Positions 25,148 to 33,471 of a DNA stretch of 64,000 nucleotides are shown here, one piece after another. The notes beneath the pieces were generated by a model. The model searched no databases. It had not been told where the DNA came from and worked only from the letters and a program-made list of their open reading frames with translations. The position numbers were made by a program, and so were the translations under genes. How positions within the stretch are numbered: position 1 is the first letter of the stretch; each line of letters begins with the position of its first letter. The stretch is taken from the NCBI RefSeq assembly GCF_900112335.1, contig NZ_FOLG01000011.1, forward strand, positions 62,001-126,000, written 5' to 3'. This DNA comes from Tropicimonas isoalkanivorans. Its GTDB lineage: Bacteria > Pseudomonadota > Alphaproteobacteria > Rhodobacterales > Rhodobacteraceae.

Positions 25148-28100
25148 ATGGCACTCAGCATATCGCGCGCAAGCATCCGGCGTCCGGTGGCGGTTTGGCT
25201 CGCCATCATCTTCTGCCTCGTTGGCGGCTATTGGGGCCTCAATACGGTCGGCCGCCTCGAAGACCCCAGCTTCACCCTCAAGACGGCGCTTGTCTTCGTG
25301 GCCTATCCCGGCGCTACGGCCGTAGAGGTTGAAGAGGAGGTCGCCGACGTCGTTGAGAATGCGTTGCAGCAGATGAAGCAGCTTGACCGGGTGGAGTCCA
25401 AGTCCATGCCGGGCATGGCCCAGATCACTGTCGAGATCGAGATGACCTATGGGCCGGACGAAATCCCGCAGGTCTGGGACGAGATGCGCCGCCGCATCCG
25501 CGACGTGGAGGGGGACTTGCCCGCGGGCGCCCGCCCGCCGATCATCAACGACGATTTTGGCGACGTCTATGGCATGTTCTATGCGGTGACGACGGAAGGT
25601 TTGAGCCCGAAGGAACAGCGCGACCTGGCCAAGACCCTGCGGCTCGGGCTGGTCACTGTCGATGGCGTCGCGAAAGTCGAGGTTCAGGGCCTTGCCGAAG
25701 AGGTGATCAACATCTCGATCCCGTCCGCACGGCTCACCGAACTGGGCCTTCCGCCGAACCAAATCCTGGGTATTCTGGCGGACGAGAACCAGGTGTTCTT
25801 GAACGGCGAGATCACCGAGGGCCCCGCCCGAATCGGCCTATCGGTTCCGCCAGGCTATGTAAGTCCCGAAGGTATAGAGTCGCTGCGGCTGGGCACGGCC
25901 GGAAACGTCGGCCAGGTCGCGGTCCATGACATCGCCCGCGTGACCCGTGAGTCGGCCGAACAGCCCAGCCAGATCATCCGGCAAAACGGCGCCCCAGCCT
26001 TCACCCTCGGCGTTTCGGCGTTAACGGACCGAAACGTGGTCGAAGTCGGCGAGGCGGTGTCGGCACGGCTGGAGCGCCTCGAGGCGGAGCTTCCGGAAGG
26101 CGCTGAGATCATTCCGATCTACGAACAGCACGTCGTCGTGGATGAAGCGGTTTCAAGCTTTCTCGTCAGCCTCGGACAATCGGTCACCATCGTCATCGCG
26201 GCGCTGATGCTGACCATGGGCTGGCGCGCAGGGCTCGTGGTTGGCGCGACGCTCGGGCTGACCGTCTTCTCGACGCTGTTCTTCATGTCGATCTTCGGGA
26301 TCGCGATGGAACGGATCAGCCTCGGTGCGCTGATCATCGCGATGGGAATGCTCGTCGACAACGCCATCGTCATTACCGAAGGGATGGTGATCGGCATGGC
26401 GCGCGGCAAATCCGCAGAGGAGGCGGCGGCAGAAACGGAAAGCGCGACGTCGATCCCGCTGCTCGGTGCGACCGTGATCGGGATCATGGCCTTTTCCGGA
26501 ATTGGCCTGTCGCCGGATGCGACGGGCGAGTTTCTGTTCTCGCTCTTTGCGGTGATTGCGATCTCGCTGCTGATGAGCTGGGCGCTTGCCGTTACGGTTA
26601 CGCCCTACCTCGGCAAGCTGCTGCTCCGAGCGCCGAAGGACACGTCGACCGATCCTTACAAGGGCGCATTCTACGGGCTTTACCGCGCGTTTCTGTGGCT
26701 GGCGCTGCGAAACCGTGTGCTGGTCGTCCTGACGATTGTGGGGGTGACCGTCTGGTCCGTCATGGCCTTCGGGCAGGTCAAGCAGGCCTTCTTTCCCGCT
26801 TCGAACACGCCGATCTTCTATGTCGAGTTCCAGATGCCGCAAGGAACCGACATCAACGTCACCGACACTGAAATGCGGCGGCTGGAGCAGATGCTTCTGG
26901 ACGAGGACGGCGTGACGGACCTGACCGCCCTCGTCGGGAGAGGGGCGAGCCGCTTCATGCTGACCTATAATCCCGAGCAGTCGGATCCGAGCTACGGTCA
27001 GCTTATCGTTCGAGTTGCCGACGCCGAGGCTATCACGTCCATCGCGAGGCGGCTCAACCGGGATCTGCCCGCCGAATTCCCCCACGCCTTGGTCCGCGTC
27101 GAAGAAATCGTGTTCGGTCCGCCCGCCGGCGCCGATGTGGCAGTCCGCTTTTCGGGACCAGATCCTGTCATCCTGCGCCAGCTCGCGGACGATGCCACCA
27201 GGATTTTCGAGAAAGCAGGGACAATCACCAATCCGCGTACCGATTGGCGACAGCGAGAGATCCTTGTCGAACCCATTGTTGACGAGTCACGCATGCGCAT
27301 TGCTGGCGCGACACGAAGCGCGATCGCGGATACCATTCGCTACGGAACGTCCGGCCTGCGTGTAGGCGAGCTGCGCGAGGACGACACGGTCATCCCAATC
27401 CATCTCCGTCTTCCCGAGAGTGACCGCGACGGTGTCGACCGTCTTCTTGACCTGTCGGTTTGGTCCGATGGGGCAGGATCATACGTTCCGATGGCCAACC
27501 TTGCCGAGCGGTTCGAGCCACGACTCGTCGAGGCACTCATTCACCGGCGCAACCGCGAACGAACGATCACCGCCCTCGGCGGCGCACGCGGCGACCTGAC
27601 CGCCGACGAAGCCTTCCGAAGTGTCCGGACACAAATCGAGGCCCTCCCGCTTCCCGATGATTATTCGATGGAATGGGGCGGCGAGTACGAAAGCGCCAAG
27701 GATGCTCAGGCAAGCCTTGGCAAACAGCTTCCCTTGGGCTTTCTCGTCATGCTGACAATCTCGATTTTGATGTTCAACAAAGTTCGCCAGCCGCTCATAC
27801 TGTGGCTCGTCGTGCCTATGTCCGTGACGGGCATGGTCTTGGGGCTCCTGTTCACCGGACTGCCCTTCACCTTCACCGCCCTGCTCGGCTTCCTGTCGCT
27901 TTCGGGCATGCTGATGAAAAACGCCATCGTTCTGGTCGAAGAGATCGACCTGCAACGTGCAGATGGTGTTGCGGACTACGAGGCCGTGATGAATGGATCG
28001 GTCAGCCGTCTGCGCCCAGTGGTGCTCGCGGCCGGCACGACGATTTTCGGCATGGTTCCGCTCCTGCCGGATGCCTTCTTCGCCTCGATGGCTGTGACCA

Positions 28101-28237
28101 TCATGGGCGGCCTTGCCTTTGCTTCGGTCTTGACGTTGGTGGCCGTGCCCGTGCTTTTCGCGCTCCTCTTTCGGATTCGTCCACCGAAGCGGGAGAGCGA
28201 GCCGACCGGACCACAAACCGATCTGGCCTCGGTTTAA
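25148..28237 (+). CDS. RND-family efflux permease (AcrB/MexF-like)
   Basis: This 1,029-residue inner-membrane proton antiporter has the usual RND layout: TM1 (VAVWLAIIFCLVGGYWGLN), large periplasmic loops, TM2-6 near residues 330-490, a second periplasmic loop, and TM8-12 at the C-terminus (FTALLGFLSLSGMLMKNAIVL, VPVLFALLFRI). In TM4 the proton-relay motif reads GMLVDNAIVITEG: the second Asp of the classical DD pair is Asn. It exports amphiphiles or drugs together with the adjacent adaptor. Genes are on one strand with short gaps, so they form one operon with the TetR gene. Confidence 0.93.
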   Translation: MALSISRASIRRPVAVWLAIIFCLVGGYWGLNTVGRLEDPSFTLKTALVFVAYPGATAVEVEEEVADVVENALQQMKQLDRVESKSMPGMAQITVEIEMTYGPDEIPQVWDEMRRRIRDVEGDLPAGARPPIINDDFGDVYGMFYAVTTEGLSPKEQRDLAKTLRLGLVTVDGVAKVEVQGLAEEVINISIPSARLTELGLPPNQILGILADENQVFLNGEITEGPARIGLSVPPGYVSPEGIESLRLGTAGNVGQVAVHDIARVTRESAEQPSQIIRQNGAPAFTLGVSALTDRNVVEVGEAVSARLERLEAELPEGAEIIPIYEQHVVVDEAVSSFLVSLGQSVTIVIAALMLTMGWRAGLVVGATLGLTVFSTLFFMSIFGIAMERISLGALIIAMGMLVDNAIVITEGMVIGMARGKSAEEAAAETESATSIPLLGATVIGIMAFSGIGLSPDATGEFLFSLFAVIAISLLMSWALAVTVTPYLGKLLLRAPKDTSTDPYKGAFYGLYRAFLWLALRNRVLVVLTIVGVTVWSVMAFGQVKQAFFPASNTPIFYVEFQMPQGTDINVTDTEMRRLEQMLLDEDGVTDLTALVGRGASRFMLTYNPEQSDPSYGQLIVRVADAEAITSIARRLNRDLPAEFPHALVRVEEIVFGPPAGADVAVRFSGPDPVILRQLADDATRIFEKAGTITNPRTDWRQREILVEPIVDESRMRIAGATRSAIADTIRYGTSGLRVGELREDDTVIPIHLRLPESDRDGVDRLLDLSVWSDGAGSYVPMANLAERFEPRLVEALIHRRNRERTITALGGARGDLTADEAFRSVRTQIEALPLPDDYSMEWGGEYESAKDAQASLGKQLPLGFLVMLTISILMFNKVRQPLILWLVVPMSVTGMVLGLLFTGLPFTFTALLGFLSLSGMLMKNAIVLVEEIDLQRADGVADYEAVMNGSVSRLRPVVLAAGTTIFGMVPLLPDAFFASMAVTIMGGLAFASVLTLVAVPVLFALLFRIRPPKRESEPTGPQTDLASV

Positions 28238-28257
28238 CCATATGTTCCGGTTCGACG

Positions 28258-28289
28258 TGCCCGTCCGGCGTGCAGACACCTGACGGGCA
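28258..28289 (+). terminator. Possible terminator after RND operon
   Basis: An 8-bp inverted repeat (TGCCCGTC / GACGGGCA) with a 16-base loop lies 20 bases after the permease stop. There is no T-run after it, so it is weak as an intrinsic terminator. Confidence 0.3.
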
Positions 28290-28447
28290 AATCCTAAGTC
28301 GTGCCCCGAAGGCGTTCAGAAGCTGCCTTCCGTTGTGACCGGCAATCACTCTTCAATATTTCATGGCTTGATGTTAGTCCGCCATTGCGCTAGCAATCTA
28401 ACAAGTGTTAGAATTAGAGCGCGGCGAACCGATGGCCAGTCGATAAC

Positions 28448-28465
28448 GTACAGAGTCTTTCGCAC
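28448..28465 (+). repeat. IS256 left terminal inverted repeat
   Basis: Reads GTACAGAGTCTTTCGCAC and pairs with the inverted copy at 30,906-30,923 with one mismatch. Confidence 0.75.
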
Positions 28466-28528
28466 ATTTGATTTGGATGGCGGTTCCTTTCAGACTGGCT
28501 GAGAGGAGCTGATACCGGTTCCGGTTGA

Positions 28529-29095
28529 TCAGTTCGGGGCAACGCGGTCGGGCCACCAGTGAAAGCCGGCTTGGCTTCGGATGAGATTGCGGTTGGCGGC
28601 AAGGCTCACGCAGCGATCGGCGACGATGGCATCCAGGTCTTCGAGGGTGTCGATGTGCCTGTTGACGATCGGCTCGTCCACGTGGACCCAGAGTGTCTCG
28701 GCCGGCTGCAGTTCGGGGGTGTATGGCGGCAGAAAGACGAGGCGGATGCCTTCTGGCACCTCGAGCGGCGCGGTGTGCCAGCCGGCCCCGTCGAGCACGA
28801 GGATAATGATCCGGTCGCGTCCGGCCCCGGCCTCGCGGGCGAAGAGCCGGAGAGTGTCCTCGAACAGCGCCTTGTCGACGCCGGTCGCGAGATACCAGAA
28901 GCTCTCGCCGGTGGCCGGCGAGACGAAGGCGGTGACGTAGAGCCATTCGAAGCGATGGTGGCCCCGTGCCACCGGCCGTTCGCCGCAGGGTGCCCAGACC
29001 CGGCGCAGGATCGGCTTCAGCCCGATGCGATGCTCGTCGGTGGCGAAGACCTCGATCACCGCGCCGGGATGGCGCTCCGCTTCCTCGACGACCAC
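28529..29095 (-). CDS. IS630 transposase, C-terminal DDE part (OrfB)
   Basis: This frame carries the IS630 DDE domain: EVFATDEHRIGLKPILRRVW, RIIILVLDGAGWHTAP and VFLPPYTPELQPAETLWVHV supply the catalytic Asp, Asp and Glu. It lacks the DNA-binding part, which lies in the preceding frame. Reading back one base at a run of seven A joins the two frames into a full transposase (EAFKKKLAGVVVEEAERHPG). Alone it is unlikely to be translated efficiently. Confidence 0.82.
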   Translation of the reverse strand: MVVEEAERHPGAVIEVFATDEHRIGLKPILRRVWAPCGERPVARGHHRFEWLYVTAFVSPATGESFWYLATGVDKALFEDTLRLFAREAGAGRDRIIILVLDGAGWHTAPLEVPEGIRLVFLPPYTPELQPAETLWVHVDEPIVNRHIDTLEDLDAIVADRCVSLAANRNLIRSQAGFHWWPDRVAPN

Positions 29096-29589
29096 CCCCG
29101 CGAGCTTTTTTTAAACGCTTCCTGCTCCTCGGCCGTCGCCGCCTGCGCATGCTGCGGCCGTGGACGCTGGACGGTCCAGCCGATCGCCTTGAGAGCCTCC
29201 CAGCCGCGCTGCTCGGCGACCCGCGTGAGCCCAAGTTCGGCCGCGATCACCGCCGCCACCTTCTTCGCGGTCCAGACCCCACCGTCGTCGGGCGGGGCCT
29301 TCACCCGCTCGCGCAGCATCGCCAGAACCTGCGGCGTCAGAATCCGTGGCTTCGCGCCGTTCCGCCGGCGCCGGTCGCCGAGCGAGGCCGGCCCGAAGCG
29401 GTTGTAGCGCACCAGCAACTCCTCGACCCAGCGCCGAACAAACCCGGTCAGCTGTGCAGTTTCGGCAACCGTGTGCCCCCGCGCCAGCAGCCAGATCACC
29501 TGAAAATGGCGCGCCAGTGTCGCATCCTTGCTGCCGCGATATCCCGCCTGCAACTCGGCGACGCTCAGATGAGCCGCAACCTGTACCAT
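29056..29589 (-). CDS. IS630 transposase, N-terminal helix-turn-helix part (OrfA)
   Basis: This frame encodes the DNA-binding half: LSVAELQAGYRGSKDATLAR, HFQVIWLLARGHTVAETAQL and a second HTH (VWTAKKVAAVIAAELGLTRV). At AFKK it reaches a run of seven A and continues in frame zero to a short tail ending at 29,056. A -1 shift there connects it to the catalytic frame. The pair is a two-frame IS630-type transposase, probably still functional. Confidence 0.82.
   Translation of the reverse strand: MVQVAAHLSVAELQAGYRGSKDATLARHFQVIWLLARGHTVAETAQLTGFVRRWVEELLVRYNRFGPASLGDRRRRNGAKPRILTPQVLAMLRERVKAPPDDGGVWTAKKVAAVIAAELGLTRVAEQRGWEALKAIGWTVQRPRPQHAQAATAEEQEAFKKSSRGWSSRKRSAIPAR
29106..29112 (-). other. 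A7 slippage site joining the IS630 transposase frames
   Basis: On the coding strand seven A residues follow TTT (Phe-Lys-Lys). Slipping -1 by the ribosome, or RNA-polymerase slippage, yields F-K-K-K-L-A-G and enters the DDE frame without interruption. A-run frameshifting is known for several IS families including IS630. An ancestral point mutation is the alternative explanation. Confidence 0.6.
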
Positions 29590-29682
29590 GCCTGCCCCCT
29601 TCGTTGTCGTTGGGAAGGAGTCTAAAGCGTTTCATTCCAGCAGGGAATCCCACGCACCGCGAGTCAATCAGGCGGAGGCCGT

Positions 29683-30900
29683 ATGAGAATGGACGAGAAC
29701 GAGAAGCCCAATGCGATGGGGCAAGTGATACAGATCGACGAGGCGCGCATTCGCGACCACCTTGGCGAGATGGTGCGTGGCACGGTGGAGGAAGCGCTGA
29801 ATGCGATGCTCGATGCCGAGGCGGACCGGCTGTGCGGGGCCGGCCGGTATGAGCGGAGCGAAGGCCGCAAGGACACGCGGGCGGGCAGTTACGAGCGTTC
29901 GCTGGAGACGAAGGCCGGATCGGTGAAGCTCAAGGTGCCGAAGCTGCGCCGGCAGACCTTCGAGACGGCGATCATCGAGCGCTACCAGCGCCGGGAAAGC
30001 TCGGTCGAGGAGGCGCTGATCGAGATGTATCTGGCGGGCGTCTCGGTGCGCCGAGTGGAAGACATCACCGAGGCGCTCTGGGGCACGCGGGTGAGCCCCG
30101 GCACGGTCTCGAACCTGAACAAGAAGATCTACGCCAAGATCGACGACTGGCGGCACCGGAAAATCGAGGGCGACCACCCGTATGTCTTCCTCGATGGCAT
30201 TGTCATGAAGCGCAGTTGGGCCGGTGAGGTGCGCAACGTGTCGCTGCTGGTGGCCATCGGCGTCACCGCCGACGGTTACCGAGAGATCCTGGGCATCATG
30301 GAAGGCCCCAAGGAGGACAAGTCCGGCTGGTCGGCCTTCCTGCGCCATCTGGTGGATCGCGGGCTCTCGGGCGTGCAGCTGATCGTATCCGACGCCTGCC
30401 GGGGGCTGGTGGAGAGCGCCACCGAGGTCCTGCCGGACACCCAATGGCAGCGCTGTGTCGTTCATTTCTACCGCAACGTCTTCAGCCTGGTGCCGTCGGG
30501 CAAGGTCCGGGATATCAGCAAAATGCTGAAGGCGATCCACGCCCAGGAGGACCGCAAGGCGGCGGCCGAGAAGATGCAGGCGGTGATCGCCGATTTGCGC
30601 GCCATGAGATTGGTGAAAGCGGCAGAGCTGTTGGAAGAGAGCGGCCACGAGACGCTGACCTATTACGGCTTTCCAGACAGCCACTGGATCAAGCTAAGAA
30701 CCAACAACCCGCTGGAACGGATCATGCGCGAGATCAGGCGGCGCACGAAAGTCGTCGGCGCCTTCCCGGACGGTAAATCCTGCCTGAACCTCGCCGCCGC
30801 CCGTCTGCGTCACATCGCTGGAACCCAGTGGTCGACACGGAAGTACATGAACATGACCCCGCTATTCGCGGAGCAAACCCAAGGAGCCGTCGTCGCATGA
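29683..30900 (+). CDS. IS256-family (mutator) transposase
   Basis: This full-length 405-residue transposase matches IS256: YERSEGRKDTRAGSYERSLE, VEEALIEMYLAGVSVRRVED, then the DDE core with DGIVMKRSWAGEVRNVSLLV, QLIVSDACRGLVESATEVLP, WQRCVVHFYRNVF, and LRTNNPLERIMREIRRRTKV at the end. No frameshift or stop is seen, so it looks active. It occupies the right part of the element bounded by the repeats at 28,448 and 30,923. Confidence 0.93.
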   Translation: MRMDENEKPNAMGQVIQIDEARIRDHLGEMVRGTVEEALNAMLDAEADRLCGAGRYERSEGRKDTRAGSYERSLETKAGSVKLKVPKLRRQTFETAIIERYQRRESSVEEALIEMYLAGVSVRRVEDITEALWGTRVSPGTVSNLNKKIYAKIDDWRHRKIEGDHPYVFLDGIVMKRSWAGEVRNVSLLVAIGVTADGYREILGIMEGPKEDKSGWSAFLRHLVDRGLSGVQLIVSDACRGLVESATEVLPDTQWQRCVVHFYRNVFSLVPSGKVRDISKMLKAIHAQEDRKAAAEKMQAVIADLRAMRLVKAAELLEESGHETLTYYGFPDSHWIKLRTNNPLERIMREIRRRTKVVGAFPDGKSCLNLAAARLRHIAGTQWSTRKYMNMTPLFAEQTQGAVVA

Positions 30901-30905
30901 TGAAA

Positions 30906-30923
30906 GTGCGAAAGACTCTGGAC
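30906..30923 (-). repeat. IS256 right terminal inverted repeat
   Basis: Reads GTGCGAAAGACTCTGGAC on the + strand. It begins 5 bases after the transposase stop and is the inverted partner of 28,448-28,465. Confidence 0.75.
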
Positions 30924-31430
30924 ACTACCTCAGCAGCCTGTTAGACAAGAACATCCAGGAGTAGACTAAACCTAAGCGGTGCTTTTCCATTGTGGAGAAC
31001 GTTTGACTCCGGTCCTGCTCCCTCCGCCACCAAATACTGCGAGTTTTATCTGCTGGGTGATCAGCGGCCAATCCCAAGTCTCCCATAGCAGAGTTCGCAG
31101 CGTGCCTTGGAGAGACGTGCAGCTGCGAATCCCGGCTAGGTAAGCTTCTCCCCGGCCCCCCTTGGCGGCCCCTTTTCACCGAGCATTGAGACGGACGTCG
31201 ACGCACGACGAACGTCCAAAGCGCTAGTTGTGCCAAATCACTCCAGCTCCCATTCACCTTGCGGTCCCGCTTGGAGGACCTTTCGCTCTGATTGCGAAGG
31301 CAAAAATTGAACTCCGACTTGCCTTATATTACAACATGACAAGCAGTTTGGAGCACACGTGTGGTGGTTACCGCCAGTCCGGATGAGACGGATCCCAGTT
31401 TGTGCGGATTACCAGCAGAGGGATGATCGC
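30924..31430. other. Gene-free stretch right of IS256
   Basis: About 500 bases with no convincing gene. It contains a ctccctccgccacca string near 31,018 that resembles a tRNA 3' end, but no tRNA body folds around it. A locally AT-rich stretch around 31,300-31,345 could hold a promoter for the small gene and GntR regulator downstream. Confidence 0.4.
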
Positions 31431-31841
31431 ATGCCAGCACCCAGGCAGCGGAACATGATGACAGGTAAAGAACCGATCTCTGTGACCGGGGTTTACGGCA
31501 CACTCAACACCGCTACGGCCTGTGGGCAGCATGGACTGGAGGTCATCGCGGCCGTTCTGCTCGGCGACCACTCAGGCTCTTTGGCGGATGGCGCAGCAGA
31601 ACCCAACATGTATCTGGTGGACACAGTTGCGCCAGTGGACGGCTCATCCCGCGTCGTGCCGGCTAAGGCGCCGGTCGCGCCGGCATTCGAGGCACGTGTT
31701 TTCGTGACGCTCGCCGATGACGAGGCGCACTCAATCCGACCGATCGCGCGAGCACCGAGTGGCAATTTGCCCGACACTGTCTTGACCAACGCACACTTTG
31801 CTAAAGCGGCCGGTCGGCTTTGCAGCGAGGGGAACGAATGA
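31431..31841 (+). CDS. Hypothetical protein upstream of GntR regulator
   Basis: A 136-codon frame ends in a four-base overlap with the GntR start (ATGA), suggesting coupling. The frame is open further upstream to GTG 31359; ATG 31431 is chosen for a purine-rich stretch (agaggga) ahead of it. Readable parts include GLEVIAAVLLGDHSGSLADG and ARVFVTLADDEAHSIRPIA, but I do not recognise a family. It could be a decayed fragment of a metabolic enzyme rather than a working gene. Confidence 0.35.
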   Translation: MPAPRQRNMMTGKEPISVTGVYGTLNTATACGQHGLEVIAAVLLGDHSGSLADGAAEPNMYLVDTVAPVDGSSRVVPAKAPVAPAFEARVFVTLADDEAHSIRPIARAPSGNLPDTVLTNAHFAKAAGRLCSEGNE

Positions 31842-32557
31842 AACAGGACCAAACGAAAAAACGGACAACCCTGGCCGATCGGGTCTATCACATGATCTAC
31901 ACCCGGATCGTGAACGGTGATTACCCGCCGAACCAGAAGTTGCCGTCCGAGGCCGTTCTTTCGGAGGAGTTCGACGTCTCTCGGCCGGTGCTTCGCGCCG
32001 CGCTAGAACGGCTCCGGCAGGAGAACATGGTCTATTCGCGGCAGGGCGCGGGCTCCTTCGTTCGCGCGCACCAGGCGATGCCGGTCGGCTTTGCCCGTGT
32101 CGAGACCCTTGCCGACATCCAGCGATGCTACGAGTTTCGCCTGACGCTGGAAACCGAAGCCGTCGCGCTAGCCGCGGTTCGGCGCAATGCCGCGGTGCTG
32201 GAGGAGATTGAGGTCGCGCTCGACCTGTTGCGGGATGCAACCAAGTCTCAGCAACACCGCGAGGATGCAGATTTCACCTTTCACCACGGCATCGCGAAGG
32301 CGTCGAACAACCAGTATTTTGAGACGGCGCTGCGGGCGCTTCGCGAACATATCAACGTCGGCATGACGTTGCATGGCACTGCGCTCATCACCGAAGGCCC
32401 GGTTGGGCTGAACGCCGTGCTCGACGAGCACACTGCGATCTTCGATGCAATTCGGCTTCAACAGCCGGAGGAGGCCCGGAAACTGATGCACGGCCACCTC
32501 GTCAACTCGCGCGATCGGCTTTTTGGCGGCGGCCTGATGGACCTCCGGATGAAATGA
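31838..32557 (+). CDS. GntR-family regulator, FadR/FCD subfamily
   Basis: This 239-residue protein has a GntR winged helix (LADRVYHMIYTRIVNGDYPP, SEEFDVSRPVLRAALERLRQ, VYSRQGAGSFVRA) followed by an all-helical FCD domain (YEFRLTLETEAVALAAVRRN, DFTFHHGIAKASNNQYFETA, VLDEHTAIFDAIRLQQPEEA) with the Asp and His residues that usually bind a metal and carboxylate ligand. ATG 31838 has an aggggaa site. FCD regulators usually control sugar-acid or organic-acid catabolism, but no such operon is adjacent, so the target may have been lost or lie elsewhere. Confidence 0.87.
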   Translation: MKQDQTKKRTTLADRVYHMIYTRIVNGDYPPNQKLPSEAVLSEEFDVSRPVLRAALERLRQENMVYSRQGAGSFVRAHQAMPVGFARVETLADIQRCYEFRLTLETEAVALAAVRRNAAVLEEIEVALDLLRDATKSQQHREDADFTFHHGIAKASNNQYFETALRALREHINVGMTLHGTALITEGPVGLNAVLDEHTAIFDAIRLQQPEEARKLMHGHLVNSRDRLFGGGLMDLRMK

Positions 32558-32689
32558 AGGAGGGCGCTCGACTGGGTCGCGGTCTTCGAAACGAGGCGGC
32601 AATCTGGGCCTGTCAGCCGCACTTTGCTCCGCGGTGAGTTAGATTAGCGACCGTATGAAGCGAACGGAAACAGTCTGTTCACCGAGATC

Positions 32690-33055
32690 TGTGCTTTCAA
32701 TTGTGGCGGACACAAGGAACGCGCATTGTTGACCATCTGACAACAACTCGAGCGCATGCACGCGAGTGAACCTGTCTGAAAGGCTCACCCCCCAAGGGAA
32801 ATTGTTAACAATCTCGCCCTCCGGGCCCTGCCGATTCACCGGAAACGCGCACAGGTTGTGGTGTCGATTGCCGGTTCCAACAAGATGTGACCCAACTGAA
32901 GTCGGGTTTCGGGAGCAGACAGGCACTACGGATCGAGGTGTTTAAGGCGATCCGGCGTATGGGTCCGGTTATGATCCGTAGCGAGTGCCACGTTTTGCTT
33001 GGGGTACATCCACTTCCAGTGTTTTTGGGGAGGGGAGGATGTGCCCCAGGTTGGC
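32690..33055. repeat. Dispersed intergenic repeat, copy A
   Basis: Collinear with copy B at 36,219-36,584. Shared blocks in the same order and spacing include caattgtggcg, gttaac (about 105 bases on), ttccaaca.gatg (70-74 bases further), actga.gtc.ggttt, gggtcc.gttatga.ccgt and gcgagtgcc, then cttccagtgtt and a G-rich end near tgcacccca/tgtgcccca. Overall length is about 350 bases in both. No shared protein frame stays open across the whole unit, so it looks like a non-coding or decayed repeat family. Confidence 0.6.
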
Positions 33056-33459
33056 GTTCCAAGGCAGCAACACATCCTGTTCGCCATTATCGCTCAGACC
33101 ATCCGAAATTTCTGGCCCACGAAACAGCGCCTCCCGGAAAGTACGGATCGGCCCCACGCTAGCGCGCGCCGGTGATGGTGACGCCTTGCGGAGACACCTA
33201 CGTCGTCACCAAACAAGCTTGGCGTGAGCGTTTAGTCAGCTCAGCCGGCCGTCGGACCTAACACCGCTCTTCCGGTCATGCGCGCACACGCCATTCCAGT
33301 GGCCGATCAACGTGAGCGCGCGCCTCCCAGAATGACATGGATCAATGTCGGGATGATTAGTCTGCGCCGCGCTGCACACAGCGTGTTGAGCTTTCCCAAA
33401 TTGTACTGTCGCGCACAATTCGCAGGATACGCCTTGGAAATAAGAAAAATCCCCGCACA
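33056..33459. other. Gene-free stretch upstream of the DoxX gene
   Basis: About 400 bases after repeat copy A without a supportable gene. It presumably holds the promoter for the DoxX - multicopper oxidase - cytochrome genes. No clear operator was recognised. Confidence 0.4.
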
Positions 33460-33471
33460 ATGGAGGCCACC

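Larger units (their letters stand above)
28515..29640 (-). mobile_element. IS630-family element nested in IS256 leader (ends approximate)
   Basis: Two overlapping transposase frames on the minus strand (29,056-29,589 and 28,529-29,095) form an IS630-type unit, Tc1/mariner-like. It lies wholly between the left end of the IS256 element and the IS256 transposase. I could not fix its exact terminal repeats or the TA target duplication; the boundaries given are estimates from the gene ends. Confidence 0.65.
28448..30923 (+). mobile_element. IS256-family element, interrupted in its leader by an IS630 element
   Basis: Matching terminal repeats bound this element: GTACAGAGTCTTTCGCAC at 28,448-28,465 and, inverted, GTGCGAAAGACTCTGGAC at 30,906-30,923 (17 of 18 positions agree). 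It encodes one complete IS256-type transposase close to the right end. The left leader is split by an IS630-type element occupying about 28,515-29,640. The 8 bases flanking the two ends differ (tcgataac versus actacctc), so no target-site duplication is visible. Confidence 0.78.

Noticed and set aside
31000-31040. tRNA-like 3' end (ctccctccgccacca) right of the IS256 element
   Set aside because: No acceptor partner, anticodon arm or proper T-arm could be folded around it. It may be an old integration-site remnant, but there is too little to call it a gene or att site.
32805-33062. 85-codon minus-strand frame in repeat copy A
   Set aside because: It resembles part of the 144-codon frame in copy B (for example the KPD-S and SCW positions) but is broken by stops and offset, so the similarity is better explained by shared DNA than by a conserved protein.
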